A stretch of 64,000 nt of DNA from Paenibacillus athensensis (GCF_004514475.2 NZ_MYFO02000005.1:124001-188000), one strand, 5' to 3'; positions 1 to 8,584 are shown, numbered from the stretch's first letter. The notes: generated from the letters alone by a model not told the origin. Translations and numbers: made by a program.

Positions 1-18
1 CTTTTTACGCATAAACGC

Positions 19-735
19 TTATTTTCTGTTCGTTAAAGCCTCCAGATGCGCTTCAAGCGCTTTCGCCCCGATGACGACCTCGCAGCGGTGAATGTTCATG
101 CCTTGTCCGGCGAACTTGGTTTCGTATTCGGTCATCACATGGTCGGGATGGATGCCTTCGGCGTGCAGATTCAATGAAATGTTGCGCATCCGCAAGCCCA
201 TATCGGAAAACGAATTCAGCGAAAACTCGAACAGCGACTGCGAGTCGGTTTTCAGATGAATTTCGCCGTTTTCATTCAAAATTTGCTTATATTTATCGAC
301 AAATCCGCTATGCGTCAATCTGCGGCGAGCGTGCTTTTTCTTCGGCCAAGGATCGCTGAAATTCAGATAAATCCGCTCCAGCTCGCTGTCGGCAAACGCT
401 TCCTCAATCGTTTCGATGTTCAGCAAAGCAAGCCGCAAATTGCCGATGGCCGCTTCACCCTCTTCGCCTTCAACGCCGTGCGCAGCGCGCGCCTTTTCGC
501 TCGATTTGCGAATCAGCTCGTCATACATATCGATGCCGATGAAATTGATGTGCGGATATTTTACGCTCATCTCGCTGATAAACCGCCCCTTGCCCATCCC
601 CAGCTCGGCATGAATCGGGTTGCCGTTGCCGAACAGCTCGGCCCATTTTCCCTTGTAAGCTTTCGGGTCAAGCACGACGAGGTTTTTCTGCCGCTCGATG
701 TCTTCCCGTATTCCTTTTCTTCCCCGCAAACGCAT
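19..735 (-). CDS. trmB: tRNA (guanine-N7-)-methyltransferase TrmB
   Basis: Cytosolic SAM-dependent enzyme that makes m7G46 in the variable loop of tRNAs. The 238-residue length is usual for the family. Visible are the SAM-binding stretch AELGMGKGRF (about 43-52), the acidic FIGIDMYDEL that follows, and the family signature NFSDPWPKKKHARRRL (about 125-140). The ATG at 735 has an AGGAGGA ribosome site eight bases upstream, so the start is secure. The gene ends near the window edge and no terminator is seen after it. The downstream neighbour on the left lies outside the window. Confident call. Confidence 0.96.
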   Translation of the reverse strand: MRLRGRKGIREDIERQKNLVVLDPKAYKGKWAELFGNGNPIHAELGMGKGRFISEMSVKYPHINFIGIDMYDELIRKSSEKARAAHGVEGEEGEAAIGNLRLALLNIETIEEAFADSELERIYLNFSDPWPKKKHARRRLTHSGFVDKYKQILNENGEIHLKTDSQSLFEFSLNSFSDMGLRMRNISLNLHAEGIHPDHVMTEYETKFAGQGMNIHRCEVVIGAKALEAHLEALTNRK

Positions 736-806
736 CTTTAAGTCCTCCTACGAACGAAACTATCGAATACAAATCATAGTCGATTTCGCAGGAAAAATCA
801 AAGCTT

Positions 807-1016
807 TTACACTTCGAGCGCTTCGTAGGGAATCGTTTGCGCCGCATGCGGCAGCAGCTTGCGCTCCAGCGTGCGCAGCACCTTGCGTTTGGCCTCGGCC
901 GACAAGGCCGGCTGCCGGCTGAATTTGACACCAGCGCCCAGGGCCAGCGCTTCCTTGACCGTCAGCTCGACGGAAACGGTTTCCGTCCCGCCTGTTATAG
1001 CTAGGGGATTGCTCAT
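807..1016 (-). CDS. small hypothetical protein (69 aa)
   Basis: Short protein beginning MSNPLAITGG with a predicted helix rich in Lys/Arg in its second half (AEAKRKVLRTLERKLLP). I chose the ATG at 1016 because AAAGGAG lies eight bases upstream; a GTG at 1025 overlaps that ribosome site and is less likely. No membrane segment, signal peptide or cysteine motif. It sits upstream of trmB on the same strand, about 70 bases away, and could be co-transcribed with it. Family not recognised; the good ribosome site is the main evidence that it is real. Confidence 0.6.
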   Translation of the reverse strand: MSNPLAITGGTETVSVELTVKEALALGAGVKFSRQPALSAEAKRKVLRTLERKLLPHAAQTIPYEALEV

Positions 1017-1131
1017 TGCGTTCACTCCTTTCCGTGCTTCAGATGGTTTTCGATAGGAATAGTGTGCGCGCGCCGCGGCTGTCGTATGTGTGGGAGTTTT
1101 CTGAAAATGGCGGCTTCGCCTGAAACAAAGA

Positions 1132-1167
1132 AAAGAGCTAAGCCCACAGGGAGCTTAACTCTTTTTT
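1132..1167 (-). terminator. rho-independent terminator after the WGxxGxxG protein
   Basis: AAAGAG/CTCTTT and TAAGC/GCTTA arms around a short loop, T-rich on both strands after the stem. Placed just downstream of the gene ending at 1179. Confidence 0.7.
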
Positions 1168-1178
1168 TCAACTCAAGC

Positions 1179-1790
1179 TTATTTGTGCATTTCCCGTTCC
1201 CGGCCATTGTTGCTGCTGCGCAGTCCGATCAGACCGAGCAAGCCGAGCAGGCCCAGCCAGCCCCAGTTCATTCTGGTCGAGTCTGTTGTGGTTGTGCCAT
1301 AGGTCCGGTAAGAATTAGTACTATAATTGCCGGTTCCTGTCGATTTGATTTTTTCGCCAGTTGTGCTCATCCGGTCCAGCATGTTGTTGCTGTACCCTTT
1401 GATGTTGTTCATCATAGCGCTTGGCGTAGCTGTCGGCGTGGTTGCGCCGGTATTCGGGTATACGCGCCCTGCGCTTGTTCCCGTCGTTGCGTCATAATTG
1501 CTGCCGGTATACGTGGTAGGTGTTGTTGTCCCTGTCCCAGAGGCGCCTGTCGGATACATGCCTGTGCTGCTTCCGTTATAGGTGTTCGTTGTTCCGTACG
1601 TGCCGGTGGTGTTGGTCGTGTAGCCTCCAGCCGTTCCCGGCGTTCCGACCATGCTGGAGCTGCCATTGGAATAACCGCTCGTCGTGCTGCCCATCATGTT
1701 CGTCGTGTTGGCGGATGCGGCGCCGGCGGCCCCAACCGTCAATGCTGTCGTCAAAGCAGCGGCCATCGTAAACATACGAAGCTTTTTCAT
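1179..1790 (-). CDS. secreted WGxxGxxG-CTERM protein, Thr/Gly/Ser-rich
   Basis: 203-residue exported protein of unknown function. Residues 1-28 form a signal peptide (MKKLRMF, then an Ala/Thr-rich hydrophobic core ending AASA). The middle 130 residues are low-complexity Thr, Gly, Ser, Tyr, Asn repeats that look disordered. Near the C-terminus is the motif WGWLGLLGLLGLIGL followed by basic residues, which matches the WGxxGxxG-CTERM class found in Bacillota, a presumed membrane anchoring or sorting tail. The ATG at 1790 was chosen over a TTG at 1796 because GAGAGGGG is seven bases upstream. It is divergent from the radical SAM gene at 1931. Known of the class: tail only; the function is inferred as envelope-associated. 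Confidence 0.75.
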   Translation of the reverse strand: MKKLRMFTMAAALTTALTVGAAGAASANTTNMMGSTTSGYSNGSSSMVGTPGTAGGYTTNTTGTYGTTNTYNGSSTGMYPTGASGTGTTTPTTYTGSNYDATTGTSAGRVYPNTGATTPTATPSAMMNNIKGYSNNMLDRMSTTGEKIKSTGTGNYSTNSYRTYGTTTTDSTRMNWGWLGLLGLLGLIGLRSSNNGREREMHK

Positions 1791-1930
1791 GATCAAACCC
1801 CTCTCGGTGTAATGTGGTGCACCGTTATATTGCTCCGGGGTCCGCTCTTTTATCGGGGAACTTGCTGGAAAGGCAGGGGTCGCTTTCAGCCGGTATTTTC
1901 GCTACAATAAAGAGGGAAAGGAGCTGCTTC

Positions 1931-2881
1931 ATGACGGCGACAACATCAAGCGCCCCGCTGCTTTGGGGGGACAAGCGTTTTCATACATGGAATTACGAGA
2001 TGCGGGAACACTTCGGGGAAAAGGTTTTTAAGGTCATGCTCGATGCAGGCTTTACCTGCCCGAACCGCGACGGAAACATTGCTACGGGAGGCTGTACGTT
2101 CTGCAGCGCGAGAGGCTCGGGCGATTTCGCCGGCAGCCGCCGCGACGATCTGGTTACCCAGTTCGCCAATATCCGCGATTTGCAGCACAAAAAATGGCCG
2201 GACGCGAAATATATCGGTTATTTTCAGGCTTATACGAATACGTATGCGCCTGTGCATGTGCTGCGCGAATATTATGAAGTGATTTTGCAGCAGCCCGGAG
2301 TGGTCGGGCTTTCGATTGCCACCCGCCCCGACTGCTTGCCGGACGATGTGGTGGACTATTTGGCCGAGCTGAACGAGCGGACCTATCTATGGGTCGAAAT
2401 GGGCCTGCAAACCGTTCACGAGGAAACGTCGCGGCTGATCAACCGCGCGCACGATACGGCTTGTTATATCGATGCCGTTGCCCGGCTGCGCAAGCATAAC
2501 ATTCGGACATGCGCCCATATTATATACGGACTGCCCGGCGAGACGCACGAGATGATGCTCGATTCCGGACGAGCTGTTGCGGCAATGGACGTGCAGGGAA
2601 TCAAGATTCACCTGCTGCACCTGATGCGCAAAACGCCGATGGTCAAGCAATATGAGGCCGGACTACTGCGGTTTCTGGAAAAAGACGAATATGTCAACCT
2701 CGTCGTCGACACGCTGGAGGAGCTGCCGCCGGAGATGATCGTGCACCGGTTGACCGGAGACGCGCCGCGCGATCTGCTGATTGGCCCGATGTGGAGCTTG
2801 AAAAAGTGGGAAGTGCTAAACGCCTTTGACGCCGAGCTCAAACGCCGCAATACGTGGCAGGGCAAGAAATACGTTCGTTAG
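1931..2881 (+). CDS. ytqA: radical SAM protein, YtqA family (TIGR01212)
   Basis: 316-residue radical S-adenosylmethionine protein. The [4Fe-4S] cysteines appear as C43, C55 and C58 (FTCPNRDG...GGCTFC), the wide C-x11-C-x2-C spacing that marks this family rather than the classical CxxxCxxC. The sequence CAHIIYGLPGETHEMM fits the barrel region of radical SAM enzymes. The start at ATG 1931 has AAAGGAG eight bases upstream; an open frame extends back to 1814 but without a ribosome site. The exact substrate is not established for the family; in Bacillus it is the neighbour of ytqB/mnmM, as here, suggesting a tRNA-modification role (inference). First gene of a likely three-gene operon. Confidence 0.9.
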   Translation: MTATTSSAPLLWGDKRFHTWNYEMREHFGEKVFKVMLDAGFTCPNRDGNIATGGCTFCSARGSGDFAGSRRDDLVTQFANIRDLQHKKWPDAKYIGYFQAYTNTYAPVHVLREYYEVILQQPGVVGLSIATRPDCLPDDVVDYLAELNERTYLWVEMGLQTVHEETSRLINRAHDTACYIDAVARLRKHNIRTCAHIIYGLPGETHEMMLDSGRAVAAMDVQGIKIHLLHLMRKTPMVKQYEAGLLRFLEKDEYVNLVVDTLEELPPEMIVHRLTGDAPRDLLIGPMWSLKKWEVLNAFDAELKRRNTWQGKKYVR

Positions 2882-2907
2882 AAAATAGAAGGAGGCTCGC
2901 GTCATTT

Positions 2908-3486
2908 ATGGGTTTCGTTTCCGTTCTCAGCTTTGCGCACCAGTTGCTGGCCCAGCGCGTACAGCCCGGCGACACCGTCATTGACGCCACGCTGGGCAAT
3001 GGCGTGGATGTGCTGGCGCTGGCCAAGCTGACCGGCCGCACGGGGAGCGTGCACGGCTTTGACATTCAGCAGACGGCGCTCGAACAAACGGCGCTGCGAC
3101 TGGCGAAGGAGCTGCCCGACGCCGCTTCCTTTGTCCAGCTTCACCTGATCAGCCATGCCGAGATGGAGGCTGCCGTTCCCGAGCCGCTGCACGGGCGGAT
3201 TGCAGCCGTCACCTTCAATCTCGGCTATTTGCCGGGCGCCGACACGGCTACAATCACGACGCCTGCTTCAACGCTGCCGGCGCTGGAAGCCGCGCTTCGG
3301 CTCGTTCGCAAGGGCGGCCTTGTGACGATTGTGCTGTACGTCGGCCACCCCGGAGGCGCAGAGGAAGCCGCGGCTGTCGAGCAGTGGGCGGCTGTGCTGC
3401 CGGCCTCCAACTTTCAGGTGCTGCGCTACCAGTTTGCCAACAAGCCGCAAGCGCCGTATATGCTGGCGATAGAAAAAATGGTGTAA
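2908..3486 (+). CDS. mnmM: MnmM/YtqB tRNA methyltransferase
   Basis: 192-residue Rossmann-fold SAM methyltransferase. Motif I is VIDATLGNGVDVLALA, and FNLGYLPGAD is the family-specific stretch where the catalytic site lies. Known of the family: Bacillus YtqB (MnmM) methylates the aminomethyl group of 5-aminomethyl-(2-thio)uridine at tRNA wobble position 34, the last step that in Enterobacteria is done by MnmC. The ATG at 2908 follows GGAGG by 12 bases, a slightly long gap. It lies 26 bases after the ytqA-like gene and the order is conserved in Bacillales, so co-transcription is likely. Confidence 0.88.
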   Translation: MGFVSVLSFAHQLLAQRVQPGDTVIDATLGNGVDVLALAKLTGRTGSVHGFDIQQTALEQTALRLAKELPDAASFVQLHLISHAEMEAAVPEPLHGRIAAVTFNLGYLPGADTATITTPASTLPALEAALRLVRKGGLVTIVLYVGHPGGAEEAAAVEQWAAVLPASNFQVLRYQFANKPQAPYMLAIEKMV

Positions 3487-3519
3487 ATCCATCCTGCTAA
3501 CCGATTGTGAGGAATCTTT

Positions 3520-3945
3520 GTGATTCGTATTTGTTTGCCGTGGCCCGAAAACCATATCGCTGAAGCGCTGCAACCGTATGCCGAGTTGTGGCAATTCGAC
3601 GTCCGTACAACGGCAGAAGGCTATTGGCTGCTGCCTGAATATATGTATGCCAAGCATGGCATCCAAGTAGAGCGTGAAGACAGTCACTGGTGCTTTTTCC
3701 GTGAAGCGGATGCCACAACCTGGGAGGATTTCCTGCTGATGCACCTTACGCATCACCTTGCCGCTGAACGCGGCCTGCAGCTCGAATACCGCTCCGCGAG
3801 CAGAACCCGCTTCCTCAGCGCCTCTCCCGAGAGCTTTGCTACATTCGAAAGCTACGTCAATAAGGTGCTCGAAAAAGACGCTGGCCTCGTGCGCGATATG
3901 AAACGCAATTGGCTTTACGCTCATCGGACGCGATACAATCGCTAA
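3520..3945 (+). CDS. hypothetical protein (141 aa)
   Basis: Soluble protein beginning MIRICLPWPENHIAEAL, with Trp- and His-rich central part (WEDFLLMHLTHHLAAERG) and a basic C-terminus. GTG start at 3520 with TGAGGA six bases upstream. No signal peptide or membrane segment. It follows mnmM by 33 bases and is closed by the terminator at 4033, so it is probably the last gene of the ytqA-mnmM operon. Family not recognised; a role in RNA modification is only suggested by position. Confidence 0.7.
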   Translation: MIRICLPWPENHIAEALQPYAELWQFDVRTTAEGYWLLPEYMYAKHGIQVEREDSHWCFFREADATTWEDFLLMHLTHHLAAERGLQLEYRSASRTRFLSASPESFATFESYVNKVLEKDAGLVRDMKRNWLYAHRTRYNR

Positions 3946-4032
3946 TGCCGTCTTCTATGAAGACAGCCAGCAACGCGTCATTCCGGTCTGGCTTGCAGTC
4001 AGCGGGCTTCCGTTACAGGCATATCGACAAAC

Positions 4033-4069
4033 AAGGACCTCTTTCCATGTGGATGGAATCGAGGTCCTT
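4033..4069. terminator. bidirectional terminator between convergent genes
   Basis: Nine-base arms AAGGACCTC and GAGGTCCTT enclose a second stem TCCAT/ATGGA around GTGG. Serves the operon ending at 3945 and the convergent gene ending at 4101. Confidence 0.85.
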
Positions 4070-4100
4070 ATTGTGTATTAGCTCCGCACCCCCAACAGCC

Positions 4101-5864
4101 CTACAGCGCTGCCGTCTCCGCCAGCGGCAAGGTGTACCACGCAGCCGTGCGTTGCCCGTCCGGCGGGAAATGCACGATCAACAGCACCGGCGCATCCGTG
4201 TCCAGCTCTCCGCTGCTCAGATAGCGCTCCAGATCAAACGGCAGCCGCTCAATCATCACATGCTTGTGCAAATCCTTCTCGCCGATGTTCAGCTCGCGGA
4301 AGCCGCCGCTGGCCAGCTCCGGCCGCTCAGCCAGCAGCTTTAAATACGCGCTTTGCTCCGCCTTGTCCAAAGTGAAATCCCACCAGATTTTGCGCGGCTT
4401 GTATTTGTGTCCGAGGAAATAATCCAGCTTCATCAAGCTGGTGACGATCTCCATGCCCGTCGTGCCGCGGTGCGCCAGAAAGCTCAACAGACGCGTGAAC
4501 AGGTCTTCGAGCTGATGGCCGATTTTTTGCCAGCCGCGCCCCTCCCAATAATCCCCGAACTCCTGAAAGAAATCGAACGCCGAAGCAAACTCGCGCGCGA
4601 TCAAATAGTTCATCGTATGGTCCATACGGTGCGCGTTCCAATATTTCTCCAGCACATCCTCCACCCGCTTGATGCGAATCAGATCGGTAAACGGTAAAAT
4701 GTCGTTGCCCAAAATTTCATACGGCGCATGATCCATATATTGATAGCCGTATTTCTCGGCGTCCTTGCGCATGCCGGTGCCGCGCAGCATTTTCAGGAAA
4801 CCGAGCTGCAATTCTTCCGGTCCAAGCGCAAACACATCGTTAAACGTCTTGCGGAACGAACCGTAATCCTCCTGCGGCAGTCCGGCGATCAAGTCGAGAT
4901 GCTGGTCGATTTTGCCACTTTCCTTGACCTTGGTCACCGTGCGCGTCAGCTTGGCGAAATTTTGCCGGCGCTGCACCAGCTCATTGGTCAGATCGTTCGT
5001 CGATTGCACGCCGATTTCGAAACGGAACGTGCCTGGCGGCGCATGCTCGGCCAAATAATCCAATACCTCGGGTCGCATGATGTCGGCGGTAATTTCAAAC
5101 TGGAACACGCAGCCCCGATGGTTGGCAATTAGAAACTCAAAAATCTCCATCGCATAATCGCGCTTGATGTTAAAGGTCCGATCGACGAATTTGATCAGCT
5201 TCGCCCCGGAATCGATCAAATACAGCAGATCGCTTTTCGTTCGCTCCATATCAAAATACCGCACGCCCACCTCAATGCTCGACAGGCAGAATTGACAGGA
5301 AAACGGACAGCCGCGGCTCGTCTCGAAATAAACGACGCGATTGGCCAAGCTTGGCAAATCCTCCGCAAAACGGTGCGGGGTCGGTATATCGTCCAGCTTC
5401 AGCTTAGGCCGCCCCGGATTGAGGATGATCTCTTCCCCTTTGCGGTAGGCGAGTCCGTACACAAAATGATACTTGCGCGTCGTCGACAGCTCCTGCAGCA
5501 AATGATGCAGCGTCTCTTCGCCTTCGCCCATGACGATGAAATCGACCTCCGGCAGACGCCGCAGCCAATATTCGGTGTCGTAGGACACCTCGGGACCGCC
5601 GAGGACGATGATCAGCTCGGGGCGAATTTTTTTGATCATGCGGATAATGCCGATCGTTTCTTCAATGTTCCAGATATAACACGAAAACCCGAGCACGTCG
5701 GGCTGCTTCTGGTACAAGTCGGACACGATGTTCATTGCCGGGTCCTTGATCGTATACTCCACGATATCAACGTCAAAATCGCCGCTGCAAAACGCTTTTA
5801 AATAGCGCAGGGCCAGCGACGTATGAATATACTTGGCATTTAATGTAGAAACAATAACCTTCAT
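4101..5864 (-). CDS. B12-binding-domain radical SAM protein
   Basis: 587-residue protein with an N-terminal cobalamin-binding-like Rossmann domain (about 1-140), a radical SAM core with C186, C190 and C193 in SRGCPFSCQFC, and a C-terminal region (about 370-587) of the DUF4080 type. The His of the DxHxxG cobalamin motif is not visible; the corresponding stretch reads VLGFSCYIW, which is common in this subgroup. Members are probably methyltransferases or other tailoring enzymes of unknown substrate. The ATG at 5864 has only a weak GAGG site 12 bases upstream. Single gene, followed by the terminator at 4033. Confidence 0.88.
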   Translation of the reverse strand: MKVIVSTLNAKYIHTSLALRYLKAFCSGDFDVDIVEYTIKDPAMNIVSDLYQKQPDVLGFSCYIWNIEETIGIIRMIKKIRPELIIVLGGPEVSYDTEYWLRRLPEVDFIVMGEGEETLHHLLQELSTTRKYHFVYGLAYRKGEEIILNPGRPKLKLDDIPTPHRFAEDLPSLANRVVYFETSRGCPFSCQFCLSSIEVGVRYFDMERTKSDLLYLIDSGAKLIKFVDRTFNIKRDYAMEIFEFLIANHRGCVFQFEITADIMRPEVLDYLAEHAPPGTFRFEIGVQSTNDLTNELVQRRQNFAKLTRTVTKVKESGKIDQHLDLIAGLPQEDYGSFRKTFNDVFALGPEELQLGFLKMLRGTGMRKDAEKYGYQYMDHAPYEILGNDILPFTDLIRIKRVEDVLEKYWNAHRMDHTMNYLIAREFASAFDFFQEFGDYWEGRGWQKIGHQLEDLFTRLLSFLAHRGTTGMEIVTSLMKLDYFLGHKYKPRKIWWDFTLDKAEQSAYLKLLAERPELASGGFRELNIGEKDLHKHVMIERLPFDLERYLSSGELDTDAPVLLIVHFPPDGQRTAAWYTLPLAETAAL

Positions 5865-5953
5865 ATGTAAGGAAAACCTCGTTCTCTATCGGTCTGGTTC
5901 CCTTATTTTACACGGAAAAACCTTGGAACACAAAGGAACAGACTGCCAAACGG

Positions 5954-6175
5954 CTATAAAATCGGATCATCGTCCAAATGCGGCGCCTCGTAAGGAACCT
6001 GCAGCAGCGACGTTTCTTCAATCGCCTGCTTCCAGCGCTCGGCCTGCGCATACAATTGCTCCTCCACCCGGCTGATCTGCGACTGCACGTGCAACAGGTC
6101 TTCTCCTCCTGCTTGAAGCGCCTTGTGCAGCGACGACCGCTCCTCCATCCACTGGGCCAATTGGTACAACAGCAT
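5954..6175 (-). CDS. small coiled-coil hypothetical protein (73 aa)
   Basis: Begins MLLYQLAQWMEERSSL and continues as an amphipathic helix with heptad-like spacing up to about residue 60, then an acidic tail ending DDDPIL. GGGGGA lies six bases before the ATG at 6175. No Cys, signal peptide or membrane segment. It is divergent from the XRE-LytTR regulator at 6315. Family not recognised. Confidence 0.6.
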   Translation of the reverse strand: MLLYQLAQWMEERSSLHKALQAGGEDLLHVQSQISRVEEQLYAQAERWKQAIEETSLLQVPYEAPHLDDDPIL

Positions 6176-6266
6176 GCGAATTCCCCCATTATGTATCCTT
6201 TTGCCAACAATATGCCCGAAATTTGGCCGGAACATACGTAAGGAGTTTTCTTCTGCCGCAAATTGA

Positions 6267-6280
6267 CTTACAATAGTAAG
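6267..6280. promoter_or_regulatory. inverted repeat upstream of the XRE-LytTR gene
   Basis: Perfect five-base arms CTTAC and GTAAG around AATA, 35 bases before the regulator start. Possible operator for autoregulation; no binding evidence. Confidence 0.3.
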
Positions 6281-6314
6281 AAGATGAATTTTACAGATGG
6301 GGAGAGGATATATG

Positions 6315-6947
6315 ATGGATCGATCCGAAGGATTCGGACTATTTTTGGAAAAATTGAGAGGCAAGCGTTCGTTGCGCGAGGTGGCGCAAAGCAGCGGACT
6401 GTCCCACGCCTATATTCGCGATCTGGAGCTGGAACGGAACCGCTCCACCAACGACAAGATTCAACCGTCCCCGGCTACGCTGAAAAAGCTGGCCGCCGCC
6501 TACAATTACTCGTATACCGAGCTGCTGGTGCGGGCCGGATATCTGGAAGAAACCGTCGCTGTTGGCGACAGCTTCGATTTCGAGCTGGACGACATGCTGT
6601 ACGTCGAAGTCGGCAAGCGGGAAGTGATCTATCATAGCGCGCAGCAAGCTTATGCGCATTCGATTGAATCGCTCGTTGATTTCTCGGACATGCTGGAGAC
6701 GCTGGCCGACAAAGGCTTCAAGAAGGTCGATTCCAACGTCTTCGTCAACTTCAATCAGGTCCGCCGCTACATTGCCAAAGAAGGCAAGGTATACTTCGAT
6801 CCGCAATGCAAAGGAAAATCGGTTGCGATCCCGGCGCTTGTCCAGCTGAAATATCGTCGGTTGCTGGAAAACATCTCTGCATCCGGCGGCGTGACCAGCG
6901 AATCGTTAGCTTCCTTCGGCGAAGGCACGCCAGCGCTGGAGCACTAG
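6315..6947 (+). CDS. XRE helix-turn-helix fused to a LytTR-like domain
   Basis: 210-residue regulator. Residues about 18-72 form an XRE/Cro-type helix-turn-helix (SLREVAQSSGLSHAYIRDLE), as in RodZ- and SinR-like proteins. Residues about 94-184 read like a LytTR DNA-binding domain: LYVEVGKREVIYHS at the start, FKKVDSNVFVNFNQVRRY where LytTR proteins carry F-R-H-x-S-x-x-V-N, and a following beta strand pair. No receiver domain is present. ATG 6315 has GGAGAGG seven bases upstream. It is convergent with the membrane protein gene at 6944, sharing a CTAG at the stops, and the next gene but one is a REC-LytTR regulator, so the group probably acts together (inference). Confidence 0.8.
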   Translation: MDRSEGFGLFLEKLRGKRSLREVAQSSGLSHAYIRDLELERNRSTNDKIQPSPATLKKLAAAYNYSYTELLVRAGYLEETVAVGDSFDFELDDMLYVEVGKREVIYHSAQQAYAHSIESLVDFSDMLETLADKGFKKVDSNVFVNFNQVRRYIAKEGKVYFDPQCKGKSVAIPALVQLKYRRLLENISASGGVTSESLASFGEGTPALEH

Positions 6948-7567
6948 CTCGATTCCCATTCGCGCTTGACCGAGATCACCAGCAGAATCGCTGCTGCGGC
7001 GCAGAGCATCTGGAACGGCATCATGAAGTTCCACATCGTTTTGGGACCGAGCGTTCGCAGCAATACGCCGCAGAGCACAACAGCGATAAACATGAAGAAA
7101 CCGATATTGCTTTTGTTAAAGGAAATTTTCGTGTACGGCGCGAGAAACGTAAAGCCGAATCTGCTTTTATACAGCACCAGCACCAGCAGCAGCTTGGCCG
7201 GAAGCGTCAGCAGCACCTGCACGGCGAGCGCTTCGGGATGAATGGGCGTTTGCAGACTTGTAAATACGCCCTCGGTGACGGCTGTAGCCAAAGCGGCTGT
7301 AGACGCAAGCGCCGACAACACATAACCGGATAACGAAATAATCAGCGAAGACACAATCGGAAATCGCAGCGAGAAGGTCAGCAGCATGCCTGTCGAAAAA
7401 ATATAGACAATCGGGCCGAATATATGAGCGACCAGCGCTCCGGCGATTGCGAACAGGAGGATTTCTCTCAAGTAGGGTCTGACTTTTTGACGATACAGCA
7501 TCAGGGAAATCAGTATGATCGGAAAGTAGTCCAGAAACGAAAGCGCAATGGAGATCAAGGAGTTCAA
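6944..7567 (-). CDS. polytopic membrane protein, orphan sensor-like
   Basis: 207 residues with about six hydrophobic segments and short loops, ending in a basic tail (SVKREWESS). The topology resembles the membrane half of AgrC- or LytS-type sensors, but there is no kinase domain. TTG start at 7567 with GGGTG about seven bases upstream. It is divergent from the LytTR response regulator at 7716 and convergent with the XRE-LytTR gene, so it may be the signal-receiving partner of one of them; that is inference from position. It could also be an unrelated transporter. Confidence 0.7.
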   Translation of the reverse strand: MNSLISIALSFLDYFPIILISLMLYRQKVRPYLREILLFAIAGALVAHIFGPIVYIFSTGMLLTFSLRFPIVSSLIISLSGYVLSALASTAALATAVTEGVFTSLQTPIHPEALAVQVLLTLPAKLLLVLVLYKSRFGFTFLAPYTKISFNKSNIGFFMFIAVVLCGVLLRTLGPKTMWNFMMPFQMLCAAAAILLVISVKREWESS

Positions 7568-7574
7568 ATCGTGT

Positions 7575-7692
7575 CACCCTACCTTTTTACTAGACTTGGG
7601 AAAGCTTACAACTTGATCATACTACATTTTTTAGCGAAAAAACGCGCTTCGTCCCGAAATGCCACTTCCCCGTCCCAAGTTGACACCCTACC
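7575..7692. repeat. paired repeats in the divergent promoter region
   Basis: Direct repeats CACCCTACC at 7575-7583 and 7684-7692, each followed by a T-rich stretch, and inverted repeats ACTTGGGA at 7594-7601 and TCCCAAGT at 7673-7680. They flank the region between the membrane protein and REC-LytTR genes. Candidate regulator sites. Confidence 0.45.
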
Positions 7693-7715
7693 ATTTCAAT
7701 GCCAGAGGTGCACGT

Positions 7716-8492
7716 ATGAACCCGACCTACTCCGTTGTGATTGTCGAGGACAATCCTTGGATAGCCAAGCTTTTAAGTGAATACAGCGAACGCTGCGGGC
7801 TAACCGTGCTGCAGGTCGTCCCCTGCGGAGAAGATATCATGAGCTGCTACGAGCAGTTGAATCCCGACTTGATGCTGGTGGACATCGGTCTGCAGGGTGA
7901 AATGGACGGGATCACGACCATCCAAACCTTGCGCGACAAAGGCTTCCACAGGCAAAAAATCATTATGGTCAGCGGCACGACGAACATTGAGCATATTTTG
8001 ACCAGCATGAACGAGCTCGGGTCCTTGTATTTTTTGTCCAAGCCCGTGTTGTTTCCGAAGTTCGAAGCGGCGATTCAAAAAGCCGTAACGGAAATCGAGC
8101 TCGACCGGAAGCGGCAGGAGCCCGGCGAAACCGCGACGTGGATTACGGTCAAAAATCTCAAGGTCGAGGTGCCGATTCTCGAGCAGTCGATTGTTTTTGT
8201 CGAAAAAGAAGAGAAACGCTCGACGCTGATTTACCTCGTCAACGGGGAGATCATCGAGGGCAATACGAGCTTGTCCGATATTTTGGCCCAGGCTTCGCCT
8301 TGTCTGTTCAGTCCGTATAAGGGCTATCTGATCAATTTGAAGCACGTGATGTCCTATGAAAAAGAGCGCGGCTTGCCCGGCTCCCGCCGTTATCTGATCC
8401 ATCTGCAGCACACGCCGAACAAAATTCCGCTCAGCCGCATGGTGCAAAAGGAGTTCGCCCAGCTGCTTTATGAAATGAGCGGCAAGCGTTGA
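7716..8492 (+). CDS. LytTR-family response regulator
   Basis: 258 residues. N-terminal receiver domain with E11/D12, phosphoacceptor D56 in LMLVDIGL and K109 in FLSKPV. C-terminal LytTR DNA-binding domain from about 145 to 250 (YKGYLINLKHVMSY is the conserved strand). ATG 7716 follows AGAGGTG by five bases. No histidine kinase gene is adjacent; the divergent membrane protein lacks a kinase domain. Closed by the terminator at 8525. Probably controls the divergent gene and itself through the repeats at 7575-7692 (inference). Confidence 0.9.
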   Translation: MNPTYSVVIVEDNPWIAKLLSEYSERCGLTVLQVVPCGEDIMSCYEQLNPDLMLVDIGLQGEMDGITTIQTLRDKGFHRQKIIMVSGTTNIEHILTSMNELGSLYFLSKPVLFPKFEAAIQKAVTEIELDRKRQEPGETATWITVKNLKVEVPILEQSIVFVEKEEKRSTLIYLVNGEIIEGNTSLSDILAQASPCLFSPYKGYLINLKHVMSYEKERGLPGSRRYLIHLQHTPNKIPLSRMVQKEFAQLLYEMSGKR

Positions 8493-8524
8493 GGGTGTGA
8501 ATCTGACAATAATGCACAGATAAA

Positions 8525-8578
8525 AAAGACGTGACTGACGCCGCGATCCATTCGAATCGGGCATCTGTTCACGTCTTT
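8525..8578. terminator. terminator between convergent genes
   Basis: Ten-base arms AAAGACGTGA and TCACGTCTTT with a partly paired 34-base interior; T-rich on both strands. Confidence 0.75.
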
Positions 8579-8584
8579 GTCTTT

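Noticed and set aside
1062-1910. 282-codon open frame on the plus strand
   Set aside because: Antisense to the WGxxGxxG-CTERM gene; Cys/Arg-rich with no domain.
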